A DNA stretch of 64,000 nucleotides, from contig OZ022260.1 in NCBI GenBank assembly GCA_963978905.1, positions 3,399,725-3,463,724 of the forward strand, in the 5' to 3' direction. A model generated the notes under the pieces. That model worked only from the letters and a program-made list of their open reading frames with translations, did no database searches and had not been told where the DNA came from. A program made the position numbers and the translations under genes. The DNA comes from Trichostrongylus colubriformis (taxonomy: Eukaryota > Nematoda > Chromadorea > Rhabditida > Trichostrongylidae). This document shows positions 55,117 through 64,000 of this stretch, piece after piece. Every line of letters starts with the position of its first letter. Position 1 is the first letter of the stretch.

Positions 55117-56015
55117 TTAGGTTGATTCATAATAAATCGGACAAATTGACCAATTTTAATCATTGTCGTACAACTTTTTTACGACAACAGGGATTCACTT
55201 GAAATATACTCCATCTTTATCGATGACCTTCTGCCACGGTATAGGCAGATCATGGATGCCCTTGCTCCAGAAGGCCGGAAGCTGGAGCTCGAAGAAGTTG
55301 CCGAGTGCCGCCTTGACCTCGTCGTGAGTTTTGAAGTCTTGGCCGTCCAGGTGGCGTTGGCTGTGGGAGAAAAGGTGGAAATCTGAAGGGGCCAGGTCTG
55401 GAGAGTACGGTGGGTATAGAAGTACGGTCCAACTGTACGACAGCAGCTCGGCCTTGGTCGATCTTGCGAAGTGCGGTCTGTGGAAGTAGACACGTTGTCG
55501 TGCTGGAAGTAGACATGTGACCGCCGCCGTAGCGAACTTTGGACATTGGCCTTCAATTCTCGTAATTGACGAACGTAGACGTCGGCGGATACTGTGGTAC
55601 CTTCATCGAGCAGCTCCCAGTACTCTACGCCGTGTACGCTCCACCAACCGCGGTTTTCGTCTTCGATGGAATAGTCGCCTGACGCAAACTTCGAATGCTA
55701 CAACTACAGTGTACTTCTGCCGGGGGCATGCTCCTTGTGAACTTCTGTCAGACGTCTGCCGATATCCGCGGGTTCCTGGCCAGATAGCGATATAAATAGT
55801 ATGACGTTGCGGATGTGGTCTCTGGACCGCTTGAAATCGTGCGGCATTGTGGCGGAATGAATTTACTTTGAAGTGATTATTTTGCGGTACTTTGAAGAGC
55901 TTTTCATACTCATTCCAAGGTTCCTCGCGCGTCCATTTTCGTTAATTCGTTACTGAGTTATGATCTCTAGAAATCATCACTACCACTATGTCCGATTTAT
56001 TATGAATCAACCTAA
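55117..56015 (-). mobile_element. mariner element with perfect 27-bp inverted repeats, defective
   Basis: Inverted repeats start TTAGGTTGATTCATAATAAA and are identical over 27 nt; TA flanks at 55115-55116 and 56016-56017. The 899-nt element is about two thirds of a full mariner. It encodes a broken transposase on the minus strand (see next entry). Confidence 0.92.
55195..55847 (-). pseudogene. mariner transposase remnant (D,D34D family)
   Basis: Starts at ATG 55847 (MPHDFKRSRDHIRNVILFIS), an N-terminal helical region. A frameshift follows near 55680, then GDYSIEDENRGG, typical of the linker after the DNA-binding domain. The block holding the first catalytic aspartate is missing. Then YWELLDEGTTVSADVYVRQL, the second-aspartate region (FQHDN), another frameshift, and SPDLAPSDFHLF, which holds the third aspartate; the frame stops at 55195-55197. 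Full-length mariner transposases have about 340 residues, and here roughly a third is deleted. The protein would cut and paste TA-flanked DNA if intact. This copy cannot, but its ends look usable by another mariner transposase. Confidence 0.9.
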
Positions 56016-56019
56016 TATT

Positions 56020-56700
56020 TTATGTCATTCATGTTATAAAAAATAAACGTGGCTGCTTTTTGTGCATCAAATGCTTAGAGTTACTATACACTTCCTCTAT
56101 GTTCACTAGTTCTTTGTTTCAGGGCGCTGAAGAATAGGAATGTGCTGTCGAACAAGGGAGGACATCTCATATTCTCCCGTTTGAGATTGTTGTCTCTCAC
56201 TACATTGTTCAAAAGATGTTGTGTACTAGTGGAAAACACAAAGACAATGAAAAGGTAGCCGAAAATAGATGATGATTAAGAATAAAAATGGAGATAACTT
56301 GTCAGATCGCTAAACGATGGCGGTTTCATCTTTCACTCGTAAAAATTAAACTTCATACAAATCATGGAGACTAGTGTCATGGAGTGTGATGAGAATGACA
56401 TTTCACAGAATTTGAGCATTGTCTTACCTCAAAGCCTCCGTTGATCTAATAGGTACTGAATAATGTCCTACTTCCAAAATTCATTCTTCTAAGAGACCAA
56501 AAAGGCTTCCACAAAATGAATTTTATTTTTGCAATTTCACAGAATATTTTTTTGCTGATGAAAGTGTCACTGGAAAATGATGCTTCTACTGAACGCGTGT
56601 TCGGTAGATCATACCTCCGATTTTTTTTCGTTTTGCGCTTTATTTTTATTTTTGTTTTCTTTTTACAACCTTCTTCTCCGAGGCACTTATTCATTTACAG
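56020..56700. other. gene-less; possible intron before 56701
   Basis: AT-rich; the end is the pyrimidine-rich acceptor tract of the next exon (TTTTTATTTTTGTTTTC...TTACAG). An upstream stretch 56536-56606 is open but ends at a weak GTAGAT. Confidence 0.35.
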
Positions 56701-56853
56701 ATTCATCTGGAAAAAAATGGCAAAGTACCAATTTTGTCACAAACTAGCCAAGCAAGGCAGTGGTCTGCGCTGCAGAAGCCAGTGCATGGACCCAGTGCCA
56801 GTGCATCAATCAGCATTAAAATTCCGAAAAAAAAACAGGAGCAACAGCAACAG
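56701..56853 (+). CDS. probable 153-nt exon, polar glutamine-rich, product unknown
   Basis: Acceptor CACTTATTCATTTACAG and donor AACAG|GTAGGAAG bracket exactly 51 codons in phase 0: IHLEKNGKVPILSQTSQARQ, WSALQKPVHGPSASASISIK, IPKKKQEQQQQ. A second frame is open as well (FIWKKMAKYQFCHKLAKQGS...), but the first has the more protein-like pattern with a basic/glutamine tail. A 44-nt intron, typical of nematodes, would lead to 56898. Possibly a nuclear regulatory protein by composition; no domain, so no assignment. Confidence 0.5.
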
Positions 56854-56897
56854 GTAGGAAGTGCAACCACAAAACGTGTTCATAGAAACTGTTTCAG

Positions 56898-56948
56898 GGA
56901 AAATTCGAGAATCCACGAAATGTAATGGATACGTATCGATCAGGATAG
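56898..56948 (+). CDS. possible terminal exon after 56701-56853
   Basis: Follows AGAAACTGTTTCAG, 44 nt after the previous donor, and reads GKFENPRNVMDTYRSG then TAG in phase with it. No AATAAA close by, so the exon may instead be part of a retained intron. If unspliced, the first frame runs on to TAA at 56922-56924. Confidence 0.3.
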   Translation, partial: GKFENPRNVMDTYRSG

Positions 56949-56949
56949 C

Positions 56950-58470
56950 TGAATCGAAAAATCGGCGAATCTCAGAAGCGAAAAACTGATAAAGTGATTT
57001 GGTCATTATGGTGAAAACATGGAAAACAATACTTAACCCCGCCCCCAAACGGTACCTAACCCCGCCCCAAAACAAAACCTAACTCCGTCTGCATTTAGCC
57101 TGTGAAGCAATTCGAAGGGCCAAACAAATCAAGATTCGTATGCATCTAAACTGCGCTCCCTCTCCCATTCTGCTAAAAAGTTGGGTACAAATGCAGTCTC
57201 AAGAAATCTTGAGTTTTTCCTTAGCTATTCACAAAAACTCTTCTAAAAAATCGATATACAATACGAAAATTGGGTTGGGGCTTTTCAATGTGTCAAAACG
57301 AGGAGGAAAGACCGTGCACAGAAACAAATTTACTGCGAATCGAAAAAATCTTTAAAAATCATTCAAACGATTTTTCTGGAAGAAAACTGCATATGTGGCG
57401 AAAAGCACAAATTGAGGCAGAAAACTTCAAGTAAATGCTTATTCATTGATTCCAGGGCCAAAACCAGGGGGTTTAAGTGGCTTAGCGAGAGTCTTGCGCC
57501 CACTCTCAACGAGCACCAGCGGCTTTGTGTGTCGATGCCGAATGCACCTTGAAAGGCTGACGGGGGAAACTCTCTGCCTCCCGTAATAATTACCTGCCAT
57601 TACCCACTTGTGCAGGAGAAAACAGCACGCAAATTGTGTCCTGCTACTGAAAATTCATGGACAAAACCCCTTGGCATCAGGTCAGGTCGAAACTAAGCTC
57701 ACAGGGACGGGGTCATCATAGAATGAAGCATAATAATAAGCGCTATTGAGTGCCATAAGGACAGGACGTCACCGTGCGCGCTTCCACTTTTCTTCCGCCA
57801 CATTTCACACGATGCGCATGAATGGACACTACTATTCATCAGATGTGTGTAGACATTGTTTGAGCCGGCTTTGCTGGATTTTTTGGTCAATTTTATCATT
57901 CAATAGTTTTTGCTGGAATCGTTCTGTCCACAAGCGCATTCGTTGGCCCCAAGGGACCAGTTCAATTCACGACGAACGGCGGCTACTAATTTTACGGCGT
58001 GTCCATCCATGAGGGGGTAAAATCAGTCACGCATTCAATCAGCTCTTTTCGCCACACACGCAGTAGTCTATTGAAACAGCCGATGAGAGGTTCTGGGCGT
58101 GTGTCGACATAAGTCGCGTGGGTCGCTTAAAAACAAGGACATAGCCAGCATGGATGATAAAAAGACTGAGAGACTCTTTTGAAGCGTAACTTCAAGAAAT
58201 TCCATTTGGCCCTTTAGTACTCAGCTACAAGGAGGCAGGCATGGCGTACGGGTCAACACCTCTCGCAGGAATAAATTTTGACTGAGCTGGCGAGACCCCT
58301 CTCTCAGTTGGATCGGTTTATGTACCTTTTCAAAAGCTAGCCGATCAAAATTTGGGTAACGAGCTAGTGAGGTTTCCCAAGGTTTTCAGAAACCACCACG
58401 TTCTCTAACAAAAATCAGAAGCCTGGCCCATTCTGCAGTGAACGATAGATCGATATTGGTTTCTTCATCG
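56950..58470. other. no firm gene; short GC-rich tandem
   Basis: TAACCCCGCCCC(C/A)AAAC-GTAC is repeated at 57034-57075. Acceptor TTCATTGATTCCAG at 57453 precedes frames open for about 40 codons (PKPGGLSGLARVLRPL...) ending in a stop; coding uncertain. Confidence 0.3.
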
Positions 58471-58481
58471 TCTCCACATTA

Positions 58482-58778
58482 AAGAACAAGGATAAAGTTT
58501 TTGGCGTTAATCAATCCCTTTCTGGGATGCGCCGCACATTCTAATTCCATTCAAAATCGGGATGGCTGGTGTATGTGATTTGGCCTATAAAATGACTTGC
58601 GATGGCCAGCCGATATACAAGTCAGTGCTTTCATCCTCCCAGACGAGTCTGGTACCAATTTGCCGACCCTGGAGGGATGGGAGCCTTGGTTGGCCCGGGC
58701 GGGCGTTGGTGCGGGATTCGATCCCCACACCATTAGAGTGGGGTGTGCGCCACCTGTCACTACACCAACTCCGCCCCC
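58482..58778 (-). mobile_element. complete tRNA-derived SINE, copy S1
   Basis: Flanked by an 11-bp target duplication TCTCCACATTA (58471-58481, 58779-58789). On the minus strand it starts GGGGGCGGAGTTGGTGTAGTGA, an A box, and has the B box GGGGATCGAATCCC about 50 nt later, together a Pol III promoter from a tRNA. A body of about 200 nt follows, ending in GCGGCGCATCCCAGAAAGGG and a 3' tail ending AACTTTATCCTTGTT rather than poly(A). It needs a LINE partner for movement. Copies S2 (36894) and S3 (5740) are older. Confidence 0.85.
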
Positions 58779-58831
58779 TCTCCACATTATTCACAGAAAA
58801 ACGTTTTCAATATTGACCGAGTAGCCTCTGG

Positions 58832-59031
58832 GGTGCTATCGCAAGGGGAGGGGCATCCCACTTGGACATTATTCTTACCTAAGCCTAGAGGGAGAAAGCA
58901 ACCCCTTCTTTCCTTCATTAGGGCTTAGGCAAAAGTATACGCCTGAATGTGCAGATTGACCCCTCAAGGATCTTTTCAGCATGCTCAGATAAGCGACTTT
59001 TAATAAGATGCCCCCCTCATTGCGATAGCAC
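58832..59031. mobile_element. MITE related to the nested element at 43701
   Basis: Ends GGTGCTATCGCAAGGGGAGG and (inverted) GTGCTATCGCAATGAGGGGG; interior mirrored CCTAAGCC...GGCTTAGG as in 43800-43860. No clear target duplication. Inserted 42 nt from SINE S1. Confidence 0.8.
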
Positions 59032-59039
59032 GGTTTCTT

Positions 59040-59740
59040 GAACACGCTGGTTTGGTGAGGTACGCAGTCAAATACTTGTGTAATACCAGATAAGAGACGA
59101 ATACATGGCGCATTCCAAGTCCCAAGACCTGATCCAAGATTCCAACATTGATTTCACTGGTCAATAATTTGACTGAATGCAAAAAAGACTATTTTATCTC
59201 AACCCTAGGTGCTCTTAGACATGAGGAACCGGAGTGACACACCGACAAGACAATCAGAATATTTCGAGAAACTTCGAGAAAGTCTTTTTCTAGCGAAAGC
59301 CATATTCAAAAAAAAAGAGGAAAACCCTTCTAACAGAAACAAAACAAAGATGACTGTTGAAAAAAGCGTTGTGAAGTGAAGCGTTCCGAAAAACAAACAA
59401 TCAATCACATCCCAAGTCTGGAAATCTATTTCGAATTTCAACGCCCCGCCTGCCCCGCGTTCGCTGGTTCGTTCAATCAACCAGTAAGCACCAAGAGAAA
59501 TACATTTGTTGGATCTTTAATTAGTGCCTGGTGCTCAGCTTTGTCCAATAGTTTCGGATTCTCTGCCAAGGGTCCCATAATGGGTGTCCATGGTGTCCTC
59601 AAAGTGCTACGATCGCTCAGCCATTTCAGTAAGGGGAAGGGGACCGATAACGAAACCGAAACAAAGCCGACCCCAGTTATTCGCCTGACAAAAAAAAAAA
59701 AGGATTTTTCGCACAAGATAACTCCCTTACAACTTCGACA
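59040..59740. other. gene-less stretch
   Basis: ACATGGCGCATTCC motif at 59103. A 132-codon plus ORF (59376-59774) lacks splice context and protein-like composition in most of its length. Confidence 0.35.
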
Positions 59741-59743
59741 ATT

Positions 59744-59935
59744 CGGGGATCTTAACCTACCACTACTAAATTAATCTTCCAGGTCTCGAAAATCTGTTGG
59801 TATACATTTCACTGGAAGCGTAAAACAGAGATTGGGTTTAACTGATCGTGCTACGCCGATATGCACTGAAAAGCCTCACAATCTCGAATTCAAGTAAAGT
59901 GCATGGCGTATCCTCAAAGTGGTCAAGCGCTACAC
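59744..59935 (+). repeat. direct repeat unit 1
   Basis: CGGGGATCTTAACCTACCAC, CAGGTCTCG-AA-TCTGTTGGTA, GGGTTTAACTGATCGTGC, GATATGCACTGAAAA, then GTATCCTCAAAGTGGT; recurs at 60533-60705. Confidence 0.85.
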
Positions 59936-60069
59936 GTTGAAATTGCTATAGAAAGCTATAAAGCTCGAAATTCTTTTGCAAGTGTTTTTTGCAACCGATT
60001 TCGTAAAAGTCTTTTTGAGCCTTCTAAAACAAATTTCGCAAGTTCACATTGTTCAACGCATATTTATAG

Positions 60070-60182
60070 ATAAACATGAGGCTTCGGGACAAGACAATGC
60101 TCAACTTCGACAATGTAAATGTGAAGCATTCATTCAACGAAGAACGCTTTTTCATGAACTCGAAATAGCCGAGTGGTTTCCG
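60070..60182 (+). CDS. candidate exon, product unknown
   Basis: Acceptor ACGCATATTTATAG and donor TTTCCG|GTATGTTT enclose two bases and 37 codons: KHEASGQDNAQLRQCKCE, then AFIQRRTLFHELEIAEWFP, leaving in phase 0. The open frame continues upstream (ISQVHIVQRIFID) and downstream to TAG at 60240, so it could also be an 88-codon unspliced ORF (59976-60242). Sequence is helical and charged with a CKC motif; no family recognised. It sits between the two halves of a direct repeat. Confidence 0.35.
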
Positions 60183-60299
60183 GTATGTTTGAAAGGAACG
60201 GAGCGAGAAATGCCACGCAAAGCAATCAAACGGTGGACGTAGAAAAGCGAAAAATCCTATTTTAAGAACAGAAGTCGTTTTTCTCCCACCCAGGTGACA

Positions 60300-60365
60300 C
60301 TGGAAGTCGAGGAATCCTCGACACGGGGGGTCGTATTCGATGACGGAAGGGGGGTCGTTCTGCAG
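60300..60365 (-). mobile_element. solo fragment of the 34-36-kb inverted-arm element
   Basis: GACACTGGAAGTCGAGGAAT, CCTCGACACGGGGGGTCGTA and TTCGATGACGGAAGGGGG match the outer arm blocks at 33845 and, inverted, 35840. Confidence 0.6.
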
Positions 60366-60372
60366 AGATTTG

Positions 60373-60510
60373 CGATAAGCGTTGAATAAGCTTAGAATTG
60401 CGATTTTGCAACGACGAGGTTATGCAGTGGTGCTTCTTCGCGCACTAGTCGCAATACTGCAAAATCGAGGAACTGCAGAATCGCATAATCGCAAATCCTA
60501 GCGTCGACCC
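60373..60510. mobile_element. palindromic GCGATTTTGC MITE, copy 2
   Basis: AGATTTGCGATAAGCG and AATTGCGATTTTGCAACGAC on the left; GCAATACTGCAAAATCG and CGCATAATCGCAAATCC on the right, mirrored. Same type as 19624 and 62397. Confidence 0.55.
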
Positions 60511-60532
60511 CAGAGGCTATGGCCTGATTCGG

Positions 60533-60705
60533 GGATCCTCACCTATCACAACAAAATGAATCGTCCAGGTCCCGGAACTCTGTTGGTAACGTTAAACACT
60601 GATGTGGGTTTAACTGATCGTGCAAGGCTGATATGCATTGAAAAACCCCCACAATCCCAAATGAAAGTAGAACGAATGGAGTATCCTCAAAGTGGTATAC
60701 ACATC
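60533..60705 (+). repeat. direct repeat unit 2
   Basis: CGGGGATCCTCACCTATCAC, CCAGGTCCCGGAACTCTGTT, GGGTTTAACTGATCGTGCAA, GATATGCATTGAAAA, GTATCCTCAAAGTGGTA. Diverged copy of 59744-59935 in the same orientation, 789 nt away. Confidence 0.85.
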
Positions 60706-60709
60706 GGAT

Positions 60710-61458
60710 TTTTTAATCAATTTTATCAATACGGTCACAATATTCGGCCGAGAATCCCGGCAGAAGTAATTTCGTCAAATAATTTTTTAATCAGTTTGGT
60801 AAGGTGGTCCAGATAATATTAAACCGCTTTGTACGACTTCAAAATCAACTTTCCGGTTCGAAAAACCGAAAGGCATAATAGCCGCTGGTGCTTGCCTACG
60901 GTACCACGAGGATTAAATTCTTAGGGAAAGGGTGTAATTCGAAAAAAAAAAAGAAAATGTAACAATTCATTGTGAAAAACATTTCCAAACATAACAAGCT
61001 CAGAAGAAATGAAGGGAAATTGAGCGGGAAGTCGATGAATTTGACGAGATTCTTTCTTTATTTCTCCAAGAAGACTCAGAATTGTGCCACCATGTGAAAC
61101 AAAATATGGCCCAATTTTCACGTTCACTGAGCGAGAAAATAACTAGCAAAGCAATTTTATGGAAATTGTGCGCCATTATGGTTTTGGCAATCATAACTGG
61201 TAGCTAAGTTCCTCGGAGAAAAAAATGAAAAAATATAAAAGATAAAAGATTTTTTACACTTCTCTTTCCATTCTATTTGAGGTCATTTTCAGCCACACCA
61301 CCCGTTATAATGTGGGCATATAGGAGAATCTCAGGAATCACAAAAAGATGCGAAAGCTCTGGAATTAAGACAGCGAAACCCGTAAAGGGGCAATACACAA
61401 CACAAAGAATGGCTATTGATTTGAAGCATCTTTTGTTTTTATACTAACAAGACGGATG
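60710..61458. other. gene-less stretch
   Basis: No exon or repeat supported. Confidence 0.4.
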
Positions 61459-61545
61459 TAACTCGTAAGTAACTATGTAAATACATGCCTTTACGTGCCT
61501 GGCGTGTCAACATCCAACAAGTTGTCCCCTCCCATTAATATGGCA
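61459..61545. mobile_element. GC-run MITE arm, copy 6
   Basis: ACATGCCTTTACGTGCCTGG, CGTGTCAACATCCAACAAGT, TGTCCCCTCCC match, inverted, the left arm of 31259-31430. Confidence 0.5.
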
Positions 61546-61681
61546 TACATACTTTTGATACTTCCCAGAATTGTGTATTAGATTCGTTTTTAGCCGCTTG
61601 ATTACCTCACTGATAGCACGCAGAAATGCATCGAATTGCAAGGGCACATCTGAAAACTATAGCGATGGGTATTTCTAAAGG

Positions 61682-61936
61682 AAGAAAGTGTATGTGGTGG
61701 AGGGTGGAGTATTTATCACGAGAGATTATATGAAACGTGCATTTTTGCGGCAAATTGCACCATATGAAACCGAACCTAAAGTTCTTCCTATTCACAAATT
61801 CTATCATGTAGATTATCATGTCAAGTCCGAAAATTTTTGGCAACTTTTCTTCCAGTCAATTCCTACTCAATTCTCTGCACAATCAATCGAGTCCACAACG
61901 TCAATCTTAAGTAACGTAATCTCAAATGGCTAAAAA
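61682..61936 (+). CDS. open frame of unknown product
   Basis: 85 codons after ATTTCTAAAG: KKVYVVEGGVFITRDYMKRA, then FLRQIAPYETEPKVLPIHKF, YHVDYHVKSENFWQLFFQ, and on to TAA. A possible donor TCAT|GTAGAT (61808) and acceptor CTTTTCTTCCAG (61855) would split it. The first 45 codons look coding. A neighbouring ORF at 62050-62292 (KICSAVREAFRYQKAMIC...) has the same character. Both could be parts of one gene or of a decayed element. Confidence 0.25.
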
Positions 61937-62396
61937 ACCAAAGATAGTTCGTTTTTTTTTTCAGCACAAAGTTGACTTTTCAAAAAAAAATAGCGATCTT
62001 TAGATGCATCTTATCCATGAAAATTGTGTAGCTCAACCCTCCCCTTCCTTTGATTCAGTTCATGAGCATCCGCTTTCTTCACGAAAACAAAGAGAAGAAC
62101 GAGGAAATCTCATTTTCTTCAGAGAATAATGCGAAAATATGTAGTGCTGTCCGAGAAGCATTTAGATATCAAAAAGCGATGATTTGTTCGAAATTTTCAT
62201 ATGACATACATAGGCGCGCGTGTTATATTATGCTTTCTTCAGATAGAATTTTGACCACGCTTCTCGGTCTCTCTGCAGTATGTCCATCTTGAATAAGCAT
62301 CACAAAAAAACAATGCATAAAGTATTCGAGGTGGATCAATTTCCTAAACTTTGCGAGGTAGATCAATTTTTTTGGAATGCGCCAGGCAATCTTTTA

Positions 62397-62531
62397 GCGC
62401 CGTCAGACTTTGCGATTTTGCGGTGTCGCGGCTTCGCACGCAAATTAGCGGCATCTCGCAATCTCAAGGTCGTAGTATCGCGTGCAAAAGTGCGACGTCG
62501 CAAAGTTGCAAAATAGCAAGGTCTGCCGGCG
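62397..62531. mobile_element. palindromic GCGATTTTGCGG MITE, copy 3
   Basis: GCGCCGTCAGACTTTGCGAT, TTTGCGGTGTCGCGGCTTCG on the left; inverted right end GCCGGCAGACCTTGCTATTT, TGCAACTTTGCGACGTCGC. Confidence 0.7.
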
Positions 62532-62539
62532 ACCTTACA

Positions 62540-63149
62540 CATATACGCAAATCTCACATATTTTCGGAACTGCCAAATTTCCGAAGATCCCAAAGGTTAG
62601 TATTTGACGCTTTCTGGGACAAAGGGCTATTCAGTTAGGAGCTGAGGCCAAGAGCTGGATATGAGAAATCAGAGAAACACAAAAACTTGTAGAACAAAAT
62701 AACCGAAATAAATAGCCACTGTGAGACAGAAAACGAAGTATTAGATGACCTATACTACCCATGAGGAAATACTGTTTACTAAAAAAACCCTCAAGTAACT
62801 CCTATACCATTTATAGCAAAAGGAAACAAACGAGTACGCCGTCTCTTGAAGGCAGAAATAATGGCGAATGCCAAATTAGGAGCACCCCTTTCACTGGATA
62901 TCGTCGGTATTTCTTGGGTCGATACTAAAATCAGAGATCGACACCCTTTAGACGAACCATTGCAGAGCATCAGGGGTTAGTCTCCTATGCACCATTGTGT
63001 CTTTTAGCTGAGCAAGCGCTGGAATTGGTGAGCAGCCAGCTATTGTTAGAACTTCGGCCCTCTAAGTTTGCCGGTATGTCGGCGAGTTGCAACTGTGGCT
63101 ACGAGCAGGTGTTTGCTAAACGGGATAGTTAGAACTTCTGAAGGTTTCG
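62540..63149. other. gene-less stretch
   Basis: No supported features. Confidence 0.4.
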
Positions 63150-63479
63150 ATTCCCAGCTGCATGTAAAGCTTCACGCGCATATACAAGAATCCAAGTGAG
63201 ATAGAGCGCCTCAAAGTGGCAGACGCCAAGGTTTGGGGTGCGATTCGAATAGGACGCTACAGAGATGGGAAGCAAAGAGACGACAGTCACGTGGTCAGGG
63301 ACGCAGAGTGAGAAGCAAGTTAAGACCGGGCGCGAAAATTTGAACCGCGCTGTGGCCGCTGACGATTGTGCAAATGTTGTGGCGGTCCGAACAAGGTGCT
63401 CTCCTCTCACTTTTTTCGATTCTTAGAGTGATTTTACGAGGAATCAAAATCATGCCATTCCCGTGGACGATCCCTTTGA
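63150..63479. mobile_element. foldback MITE, family FB copy G (decayed)
   Basis: GCATGTAAAGCTTCACGCGC and GAATCCAAGTGAGATAGAGC match the inner left arm of copies B and C; right end CCCGTGGACGATCCCTTTGA. The centre is replaced or strongly diverged. Confidence 0.6.
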
Positions 63480-63537
63480 CGACGACGACATATCAAATGT
63501 CAAAAATAGTAGCAGACCTGCTATGAGAGCCCATACA

Positions 63538-64000
63538 TTAGGTTGTAAGGAAAGTTTTGGCCGGTTTTCGCAATTTCAACTTTGGGAGATCATAACTCGG
63601 CTCAGACAGCATCTTTTCTTACAACGCTAGCACCATTCGATTCCCTACAGTTTTGGCAATATTTTGCCTACTTGCATATCTCATTTCGATGAAGGGCTGA
63701 CGATTTATTCAGCACGAAAGCAAAAAAAGTCGACTACAAATCACCATTCTTTCTGAATACTCTGCTGTTGAAGGAGCTGTCCAGATGTTTGGGGAAGTGG
63801 GGCTTAGTTAGCGCTAGATTTGTTGAATATAGTGGACGAGTAAGGGGGTCATCCTGCAAATGCTTCAATTGCTGGAAGACAATCTGTGAAAAATGCGCTC
63901 GCGCATGGCTACTCCGAGGGGTCGCGCGGCACCCATTTTTTGAGTTTTTTCAAATCGAGGCTACTTAAGGTGGTCAACTTATTTTGTTTGTAGGGGGCCA
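63538..64000. mobile_element. possible mariner-like left end running off the window
   Basis: TTAGGTTGTAAGGAAAGTTTTGGC resembles mariner termini (TTAGGTTG...AAAGT). No transposase motif follows within the 460 nt available, and the other end is outside. Confidence 0.2.

Noticed and set aside
57699..57899. 66-codon minus ORF
   Set aside because: Fairly protein-like but no acceptor or donor and no known motif; not enough to list.
59376..59774. 132-codon plus ORF
   Set aside because: Overlaps a direct repeat unit at its end; little protein-like character; no splice context.
1..64000. CRISPR array, rRNA genes, bacterial operons, ribosome binding sites
   Set aside because: No regularly spaced short repeats, no conserved rRNA segments, and gene structure is eukaryotic.

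Overview
The window looks like nuclear DNA of an animal, most probably a parasitic nematode of the strongylid (hookworm-like) group. The grounds are very short exons with TTTTCAG-type acceptors and GTAAGT/GTGAGT donors, a eukaryotic tRNA-Val gene without encoded CCA, introns of several kilobases, and a dense load of palindromic MITEs, mariner/Tc1 copies and tRNA-derived SINEs. The species assignment is inference. There are no bacterial-style operons, rRNA genes or CRISPR arrays.

Genes. The one clearly identifiable gene lies on the minus strand at the left end. Exons 7505-7596 and 900-1055 join in phase and encode the first part of a PET domain (WVPPGL box, then the LP...VP...GEK...QLP..D core). 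This is the N-terminal half of a PET-LIM protein of the Testin/Limpet/Prickle group; its LIM domains would lie beyond the left edge. Other coding evidence consists of isolated exon-like ORFs with good splice sites that I could not name: plus strand 3512-3549, 3860-3926, 9745-9918, 17571-17641, 21571-21851, 24266-24454, 29577-29672, 38445-38647, 56701-56853 and 60070-60182; minus strand 8893-8962, 11521-11592, 16094-16200, 26445-26537, 32399-32451, 37671-37805, 41234-41482, 45854-45963. Exons appear on both strands, so at least two genes with very large introns, or several small or decayed genes, must share this DNA.

Repeats by region. 0-5 kb: foldback copy A, a Mutator-like MITE, two G/C-run hairpin MITEs. 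5-11 kb: a SINE, a tandem duplication, foldback copy B and a 1-kb element with long inverted arms and mariner-like ends. 13-15 kb: a near-perfect hairpin, a second Mutator-like MITE with a 9-bp target duplication, and a palindrome made of two mariner transposase 3' ends. 18-23 kb: small hairpin MITEs, a hAT-like MITE with an 8-bp duplication, tRNA-Val(CAC), and a Tc1-like element that interrupts an ORF. 28-37 kb: foldback copy C, a roughly 2-kb inverted-arm element, a SINE fragment. 39-47 kb: a TA-flanked MITE, tandem repeats with ATCGAT palindromes, foldback copy D split by a nested MITE with an 8-bp duplication, and a Mutator-like MITE whose empty-site relative is at about 52.3 kb. 49-56 kb: foldback copies E and F, degenerate satellites, a Mutator-like MITE with a perfect 9-bp duplication, a mariner with perfect 27-bp inverted repeats but a deleted and frameshifted transposase. 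58-64 kb: a complete SINE with an 11-bp duplication, further MITEs, and a decayed foldback copy.

Overall the window is a gene-poor, intron- or intergene-dominated region. The PET gene runs right to left off the left edge, and most recognisable sequence is non-autonomous transposon material.
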